Of a DNA stretch of 64,000 nt, positions 47,101-56,100 are shown in pieces (position 1 is the stretch's first letter; each line of letters starts with the position of its first letter). The stretch lies in contig JAPTHN010000003.1 in NCBI GenBank assembly GCA_026936325.1, forward strand, positions 65,298,692-65,362,691. Reading direction: 5' to 3'. The notes below the pieces were generated by a model. It did no database searches. It was given only the letters and a program-made list of their open reading frames with translations, and had not been told where the DNA came from. This stretch comes from Platynereis dumerilii (Eukaryota; Annelida; Polychaeta; Phyllodocida; Nereididae). Both the position numbers and the translations under genes were made by a program.

Positions 47101-50100
47101 GGTCGAAGCTGTGTGTCGTTACAGAATCAGTTCCTTCAATATCGGTCCAACCCCACTTTACTGCATGGTTAATTAACCATCTTATCTCGGTCCTAGTATA
47201 TTCCACAAAGAAGGAAGATCGTCCCCATTTCACCCGTTCCTTTTGACAATGGTGCTTTTTAAACAGATGCCTGTAACCCATTTCCAACAGAATATGATAT
47301 AACGTGATTTCATGCGACATCTTTAAGGACAATGATACTAATATATCAATTCCATAATGACTTTTGACGGGTCATAAAAGAGGCTCTTAACCAATAAAGC
47401 CAACCCATAACTCCGCCCTCCCCTCCCAGAAATCACGGGTCATAAAAGAAGCTCAAAACAAATGAAGCCAGCCATGACACCTCCCTCCCCAAAAATCACA
47501 GGTACAGATCAAAGTGCCTGGATACTCTTTGATCTTTGAGAAGTCCAGACCTGCTATTATTGGTTGATGCCAAGAAACTGTCTCCTCCTCCCCATTACCC
47601 ACTGCCAATATGAGAGACGGTTGGCTGACTGTGGCAGTCATTCATCAGTGAAACTTGCTGTGGCAGTCATTCACCAGTGAAACTTGAAACATGCCGGCTC
47701 TTGATCAATGTATTGTATGTTTCGAGAATTCCGCTATAATTGCTTTTCATTGCTGCTACAGGACAGATCAGTATCACTTCTGCCTTGATTGTTTAGAAAG
47801 ATATACATCAAATGAAATAGCAATCTGCCTAAGTATGGATGGTGAGTATATATGGTTATAATATGTTATATATATATATGAGTAATATGACTTACTTATC
47901 TGCAATATTTGCTAAGTGTATTTATTCATTTTCAGAAACTCCTGAAATAAGTTGTCCATTGTGTAGATGTCCAAACATGCGATATGTCCAATATCACCTC
48001 AATGCTGAACCAATGGAGTTAAAGAAACTTATTAATATTGGTTTAATAATAACCTCATGTAAGAGCTGCCTGTTTTTGAAAGAAGAGGGAGCAAGAGAAG
48101 AGAGAATAAGGCAAAGACAACTTTTGAGACAACTGGTTTTACCTGGAGTTCTGGAACTTGCAGGAATTGACATACTTGACTTGTAAATATTGCTTTGAAT
48201 GTACACATATTTAACCAAAAGTCCAACAATTAATCCTCCTTGAATAATAAATGGCTTGGCCAAAATTGCTTTCAATGTGCACATATTTAACCAAAAGTCC
48301 AACAATTAATCCTCCTTGAATAATAAATGGCTTGGCCAAAATTGAAAAGAATAATAAAACCCAACAAAAAAGGCTATAAGCCAAAAATAAAAAATAAAAT
48401 TGGGAAAACCCAACAAAAAAAGGCTATAAGCCAAAAAAATAAAAAAATTGTGAAAAGCTCTGCAAAAAACAAGGCTATAAGCCATCTATTAATTGGATTA
48501 GTCTTGATGACTGATCTGAATATCAGAGCTCAGAGGCACTCACTGACCCATGACCTCTGACATCATATGATAATTACTTCCGGGTGATTCACTTGATATA
48601 TCTTTTTAGATCTAAGAACAAAAACCCTATAAAATCACCTGCAAATGTCAAACTAAATAACACTTGAAATATCTTTATAGATCTAAGCACAGAAAATCTA
48701 TAAAAACCACCTGTTTCTGTCAAAGGTGTTCCTGTTACCCTTTCATAGAAGATCCAAGAAAAGCTATAAAATCAAATACTTGAATTAATCAACTGGTATC
48801 AACACCTTTCAGTCATTTTTATGGTGACCTTGGAGTGTCACACAGTGATACAGGTGTCTTTTGAAATATAACAGAAAAGATGAAATAGATCCAAAGATCA
48901 TACTTTGGTCATAAAAAGGCATATTTTGCACAAATCAGCAGTATTATCACAAAGAATTTCACAGGCACCTGATCAAAAGAATTCATAACAAGTTATTTAC
49001 TGCCTCAATGATTTATTGGTTTAGACCTGGGCATACATAAAATCACGGGTTGGCACTGGGCAATCTTCAGTTCACATTTGTTTCAGTTCAAGAACAATCA
49101 CTTTGATTATTGCTGTACATTTTCCAGTCCACAGTTATCCAAACTTTGGCAAAAATCACAGATTGATACTTCAATGCAACAATTTACTTCATGGTTCAAA
49201 TTGATTGAAAATCCACAAACATCACAAATTGGTACTTCAATGCAACAATTTAATTCTTTGCATCTGGAAAAGTAATCACTCAGCTCCACACCAGAGTGGT
49301 CCATTTTTATTGTTGCCAAAGGCAATGCATTTTAGTCACAGACCAATTCACAAATGCACTTGTTATGCACAGATATAATTCCAAAGTCATCCGACTGATC
49401 CAAGCCTTGTAAACACAATCAACACACACACACATTCTTAAACCAATCCATAACCCAGCATTTAATTCCATGGTTCAAATCGATTGAAAATTCACAAAAG
49501 ATCACAAATCGACACTTCAACGCATTTTAGTCACAGTCAAATTCACAAATGTATTTGTCATGCACCACAGATATAATTCCAAAAGTCATCCGATTGATCC
49601 AAGTCTTGTAAAAACACAATCCACAAACTTTCTTGAGTTAAACCAATCCATAGTCAAGCATTTTCAATCAACTTGATGCATAAAATGGAAAAACAGCCAT
49701 TTCCGGAAAATTCAGCATGCTGGGGAAGCAGCCATATTGTCTTGTTCGACCAGATCAAAATAACAGGTGGTTTTGCTCTGGTTAAATCGATCTAAAATTG
49801 ACCAAATAGCAGAAAATAAACACCAAAAAGCACACCAGACATATTTTTCTTGCAATATTCCATGATTTCCAGGTCGGATGCTTCAGTTTCATGCAGATTT
49901 GTCATGGATTATTCAGTCATTTATAGCGTCCAATATTTGTTGCATCTTCCAGTTGGGGCGGAACGCCATTTTGTTTCCATTTTCACCTGGTCCAACTTGT
50001 TTCACAAAATAATTCTTTTGGCAAATTACACGTAATCCACGGGTGTTCTACTTCACAAACAGCCAGTAAACAATCCAGAGAATTTATTTCCATGTAGTTT

Positions 50101-53100
50101 TTAAGTCCGACAGTCATAAAAGATCCACTGCGTCTAAAAATTGTCCATCTTCCCGAAAATGCGAAAGTCGCCATATTGGCCTTGACCTTGACCACGCGCA
50201 TTCCTCTCCACATTGTTTAAAATTACGAAAATATTAGTTGTAAAGCACTCACAACATCTTTAAATCTTACAAAATGTCAGTAATATGTGTCCTTGTATAA
50301 TAATATTCTATATTTCAACTTCTTAATCGATTTTCAATGCATCCGCTCGTGTGACGTCATAACGCGGGAAATGACAGTGCGCTGCAGCAAACCTTCAACG
50401 TCCGACGCATTGCTGTGTAGTGTGGTTTAAGTTGGTTTTAGAGTATTTGACAACCCAGGAAGCAGAAATTACTGCAGAATGGACAGTGCGCGGCAGCAAA
50501 CCCTCAACCTTTGCTATACTTTGGCTTGGTATATGTTAACTGGAGCATTTTGCACCACAGCAATGTAGATTATGATTTAAGTTTTCCTAATGTATGAAAA
50601 TAAATAGCCAAGAGAACATTCTACCCTATTCAAAAGACTTTTCTCCCATTCCAAAATGGCTGAAACCTAAAGTTGGTCATAACTCAGCTCCTAAATGAGC
50701 TAGGACGATAAATAAAGCATCAAAATAGGGGTTTCTGGGGCCAAGGAATTCATTTTTTGGTAAATCAAACTCATCAGACTGCAATTTCTGGCTAAAATAG
50801 CACAAACCTGAAATTGGCCATGACTGGCCCCTAAATCAGTCGGAATTATGAATAATACATCAAAATAGTTGTGTTTTCAGGGTTGATGGTTCCAGAAAAT
50901 GACAAATCAAAATAATCACTCTGTTACAGTTTGGGTACAGTTGCACTTTGCACTGCACTTTGCACTGCACTTTGCACTGCACTTTGCACTGCACTTTGCA
51001 CTGCACTTTGCACTGCACTTTGCACTGCACCTTGCACTGCACTCTGCACTTTGCACTCTGCACTTTGCACTCTGCACTGCACTTTGCACTCTGCACTTTG
51101 CACTCTGCACTCTTCACTCTGCACTTTGCACTCTGCACTTTGCACTCTGCACTTTGAACTCTGCACTGCACTTTGCACTCTACACTTTGCACTGCACCAG
51201 TCAAGTATGTGCTGCATTCGCAGTTTGGGTTGGTCCATTATTGTGTAGGGGGGTCAGGTAGGTAGCTGCACAGTATATAAAGGAGATAGATATCCCCTTA
51301 AGATCAGTTGCTGCTTTGAGTTCAATTGGTGTACTTCGGTCATGGATGAGAATATCTGTACAACTTGTGGTCTTTCTTTCACAAGAAATTCTAGTCTGAA
51401 ACGTCATATGATGACCCAGCATAACAAACATCAAGATGGATGTGCAGTTGGAGATTTTGAAAAAAACTTCGAAACAGTACATGAAGATGGGAGTGAAATT
51501 GACAGATTTGTTTTGAAACATCCCTTCACTATGCTGCTCAATGGACCAACTGCCTGTGGCAAAACTACACTTGTGAAGAATATTTTGCAATACAACAAAT
51601 TTATGATTAGTCCATGCCCTCAAAGAATAGTGTGGTTGTATAAAAGATGGCAGCCAATGTACGATATTATTCAGGCTACAGTAAAACCAAAGGTGGAGTT
51701 TATTAAGGGAATTCCTCATGGCATAGATCATCCTAGTTTCTTTGATCCAAACATTGCAAATTTTCTAATAATCGATGATTTGATGACATCATGTGGAGAT
51801 GATCCTCGTATGACAGAGATCTTCTATGAGGGTTCACACCATCGATCTCTGAGTGTCTTATTGCTTTGTCAAAACCTGTACTACAGCAAAAGTCCAACAC
51901 AAAGACGGAATTGTCACTACGTTGTATTGTTCAAGAATCCAAATGACCTACAATCTGTCATGACATTTGCCAGACAAGTAAATCCCAGAAGAGTAAAGGA
52001 ATTTTTACAGCACTATGACAGTGCAACATCCAGACCATTTGGCCATTTATTGCTCGATTTCAAGCAGACAACTGATGAAAACAACCGCTTCCAGCCAAAT
52101 ATCTTGGATATTAAAAAAGACAAGTTCAAGGCTGCAAATACTACAGAAGGCTCTTCAACAGACTGTTCTTTTCATTCTGCTGACAATAACATCAGTCATT
52201 CCAACACGATTTCATGTATTGACTGCAGAACTGCTATAGATAACATTGATGACCTACAAGAGCATTTAAAGCCATGTGTGAGGAACCAGCAGGAAGGAGT
52301 GCGACAAGGACTTAAAAGACCAAGGGAATACTACCAGACAAGCCAATTTCATCCAAATAAGAAGATGAAGACTGAGTTTCAATGTTTTGCTCCAATAAGA
52401 CTGGAAGTGTGCAGAAATTGGGTTCAATGTTTGGAAGAAGAACAGAAACAATACATTGAAGAAGGACGGAGCAAAAAAGAAGCCAGAGAAATGACAATTG
52501 CGGACAACATGAAAGAACTGACAAGAGATCTTCGGAAAACGTATGCAAATTTCATAAAAAACTGGATGGACCTGAGTGAGAACAGTCATATTCACCAAAA
52601 AATCATGGATAAAGTGGAAGAGCTCCATGACATTGAAAACCTTGACTGGATTGATGCGGCCAGGATGGCTATAAAACAGTACAAGCCAGTATTCAATAGA
52701 GTGGTCACAGAAAATCCAGAGGAAGATTCAGAGGATGATTCTGAGGATGAGGAAGATCCAGAGGAGACCAAGTCTGATGAAGAAGAGAAAGCGGAATAAA
52801 CTATATATTGGATGACACTGAAGATAATCCTTCATTTGGGACCAACCATCTGAACACATCATGTCTTCTTTGAATTACAAGGCAGTTCTGGAGCATTTCA
52901 AAGCACAAGCTGAAGGGAAGCCTAAGACCATTGTGAAGAGAGGAAAAAGTAATCTCATCTTAATCGATACCAAGACCAAGGGAAAGAAGGAAGATATGCC
53001 AAAGATGGAAGTTGTTATACCAGCAGAAGCTGCAGTAAGAAGAGCACAGTCGAGACTGGAAGAAGATATGGAAACACAGGCGGAAAGCAACATTGGAAGA

Positions 53101-56100
53101 GAACCTCCAGCCAGAAGACCTCCGGCTAAAAGACCTCCTATTGGAAGACCCCCTGGCATTCCTGCCTCAACTGAACTTAAGAAATGGATCAAATTTTAAT
53201 ATTGTAACAGTTGTGGAGACTGATTTGTATTATGTAATATGTGAAATAAAGTTTTAAAATTGAATAATGAGTTTGTTTTGGTAGTTGACACAGATAAAAG
53301 ATCCAATACTGGCCAGACTGCCACCAGAGGTAAACAGAATCAGCAAATCATGGCCTTGAAGGAGCAGTAGCTAAATTAGCATTAGATAGTTTCTGGGGAA
53401 AATTTTGGGGAAAATAATAATGGTTGTATTGGAGTGGTCCCAATACAATGCATTGGAGTATCAATGTGCTTGGACCTGTAAGACACTCCATAGTAGTAAA
53501 TATTGTTCAAAACATATGAACAATACATTCACAAAAAAAAAAAATTCAAGATATTTTACAAAAAATGTCTAAGTCCAAAAATTTTCAAAAAATTTCTAAG
53601 TCCAAAAAAATTTTTTTAGTTCAAAAATTCTATGTCCAAAAGGCATTTCTAAGTTCAAAAGATATTTTACAAAAGTCCTAGGTGCAACAAAAATTTTCAA
53701 AAAAATTTTCAAAAAATTTCTAAGTCCAAAAATTTCCAAAAAATTTCTAAGTCCAAAAAAATTTTTTGTTCAAAAATTCTATGTCCAAAAAGGCATTTTT
53801 TGTTCGAAAATTCTATGTCCAAAAGGCATTTCTAAGTTCAAAAGATATTTTACAAAAGTCCTAGGTGCAACAAAAATTGTCAAAAAAATGTTCAAAAAAT
53901 GTCTAAGTCCAAAAATTTTCAAAAAGTCCAAAAAAATTTTTTAGTTAAAAAATTCTATGTCCAAAAGGCATTTCTTGACAGAAACAATCTATTTTTAGAA
54001 CATTTCTGACAAGTCCTGACCTGTGAGTCATCAACCACTCATCTGTGGAATTTGTGGAATGTGACCTATGACATCACATCAATCACTCAGTTAAATAAAA
54101 GATCAAATAAAGGTCAGTTAATTATTATATATTTAATTAATAAGGGTCATTACTAATTTGTCAAATACCGGTCATTAAATGATCAATTACGGGTCAATTA
54201 CTAGCTATTAAGACCAATTACGAGTCGAATAATTGTCAATAATTAATAATAGGTCGATTAAAGGTCAATTAAGGGTAATTAGGGGTCAACTAATGGGGTC
54301 AAGGGTCATCACCTAATTAGTATGCAGATAGGTCAAGGTCATGACCTCATTAGTATGCAACTAGGTCAAAGGTCACAAAGGTCAATGAGCCTCCAAAGTG
54401 CCCCCCTTAGTAGTCAAGAGTCCTGTAATTGATTTCAGTAATTCTTGACAATAGGGGTATTCCATGAGAGCTGCCAGTTTATGATGAGTGGCCAGTGATT
54501 TCAATGTCTATTTCATTTCTTCTGATTTTCCAAGTTTAATCGATGGTCAGTTTAAGTTGCAAGGGATCCAGGGACTTGACAATGTTAAACGATTTTGTGA
54601 TGCTGAATTGGTGATGCTGGTGAGATGCAATGATTCTAGGAATGGCAAAGTACAGAGACAATACCTACTGGCTGCAATGTAAAATTTGTGCCAGTTTCCG
54701 GGATTCCTAGAATTGGTGATGTTCTCATTTTGTATGTAAAAAAAAAAGTGAGCCAACTTTCAGGAGATGCTTTTGCATGCTTGCGGTTCCCTTGAGACTC
54801 TGCCAAAATAAAAATCCGTGACAAAATGAGAACAATGAGAGTTCAATGAATCAGGGCTTTTAACCCAATGATGATTATGACAGATTCAACATATATCAGT
54901 CCATCCAACTTCCGGCCCAAACGTTATACATATCCGTTCTAAAGTGACATCCTGGGGATAGCTTCTCCAATTGGTCCAAAATGTCAGACTTGAAACTCCA
55001 GGCAGTTAAACTTGTTTTTCATATATATTTTGTTAAATTCCAAATCTTGCAGATTTATGCACATTCAAAGTCATTGCAATGATTTTTCCAACAGTGCTTT
55101 CAAACTCATGTTGCACTTGACATGTCTTCTGGTCAATATTCCTTAATGTTCAGTCCCTCCAGATCTGACCCATCCTGGTGAAGTGGGTGCCATCTTGTAA
55201 AATTTCCTTGTGAGCTCCTTAAATCTCCTTAATATGTAAATTCCGGCATGTTCATACAAGTCAAAGGGTCACCAATATGAGTTATCTGGCGGCTGTTAAT
55301 TAGTGCCCAGCAGTAACTCAATTAGATATGTATGATAATACATATCTGCTTCCTAAAGATCCATTTCAAAAGGTTTAAATCAAGACAGACAAGATGGTTG
55401 ATGTTGACAGCTTCAAGACCAGAGATAAACTAATGCTTTATTTCCAAGATGGCTGACTGTTCCAGTCAGTGACCTCATTTACATACATATTAATTATATA
55501 CAGGCATGGCCATTGAGCCATGATGATTCCACTGAGGGTCTGTTCCCTGACCCTTTTAACAACCCCAACAATATAAACCATGAGACAAAGACACAATGTG
55601 GGACTCTTCCACATTTAGGTGGCACAAGTTTACCTTTAATTGCCCCAAGCCAATTGAGAGCCCAATTCTCTTGTGTCATTGCTTGACCAACCCAAAGCAC
55701 CCTGATGGGAGGTCCTAAGTTGTCATACCAATAGGGCAATTAGGGCCTCTCTCAGGTGTGCAGGCAAGGGGGTTCAGACAATGACCAGCATGAGACAATT
55801 GGGGTGTTTGACTTCTAAAAAGTACAATGGCTATTGTTGAGTTAGACTTCTGAGTTTTAGATAGTTACCCCAGTGCCACCTACCAGTGAGATGAGATCCA
55901 TAATTAAGATTTAATATGACACAGCCTTAATGAGTGTTAGTTCTGTTAACCAAGATTAGTTATGATTCAATAAACAATGATCAATAACCTGGATCTTACA
56001 ATATGTAGCATGTTCCAGTGATCATTTAATTGCCCCAGACTTAACGAGCTGTCTGGATCATTTTCACGATGCCGCTATTTATGGCAGAGGCACTCTATAA

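Larger units (their letters stand above)
43695..54414. mobile_element. Polinton-like element, 10.7 kb, partial gene set
   Basis: The termini (ACTACTAAGGGGGGCACTTT at the left, its complement at the right) form ~270-bp inverted repeats, flanked by a perfect 6-bp duplication CAAGAG (43689-43694, 54415-54420). Six-base duplications, long TIRs and a packaging-type ATPase are hallmarks of Polintons/Mavericks. Genes seen in order: two divergent double-PC4 proteins (44752-44369 on -, 45121-45513 on +), an unknown protein (47332-46994 on -), a spliced RING-like protein (47691-48186), the ATPase (51342-52799) and a basic protein (52861-53199). I recognise no PolB, integrase or capsid gene, so the copy is probably non-autonomous, or its line is unusual. 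It inserted into the LTR element, so it is younger than that. Confidence 0.85.
42137..56000 (-). mobile_element. Non-coding LTR retroelement interrupted by a Polinton-like element
   Basis: Two 725-bp direct repeats (42137-42861, 55276-56000) flank the unit and are bounded by ATAT on both outer sides (42133-42136, 56001-56004). On the - strand the LTR starts TGTAAGATCC and ends AACTCATA. A primer-binding-like TTGGTGACCCTTTGAC abuts the 5' LTR at 55275 and a purine tract AAGGGAGGGGAG abuts the 3' LTR at about 42865. Without the inserted element at 43695-54414 the interior is only about 1.7 kb and shows no gag or pol, so the element is non-autonomous (LARD-like). The LTRs look identical where I compared them, so the insertion is young. 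Antisense in intron 7. Confidence 0.88.

Noticed and set aside
50860-51261. Long repetitive frames (CTALCTALC, FALHFALH, KCSAKCSA types) as proteins
   Set aside because: The 12-base unit leaves most frames open on both strands; this is simple-sequence DNA.
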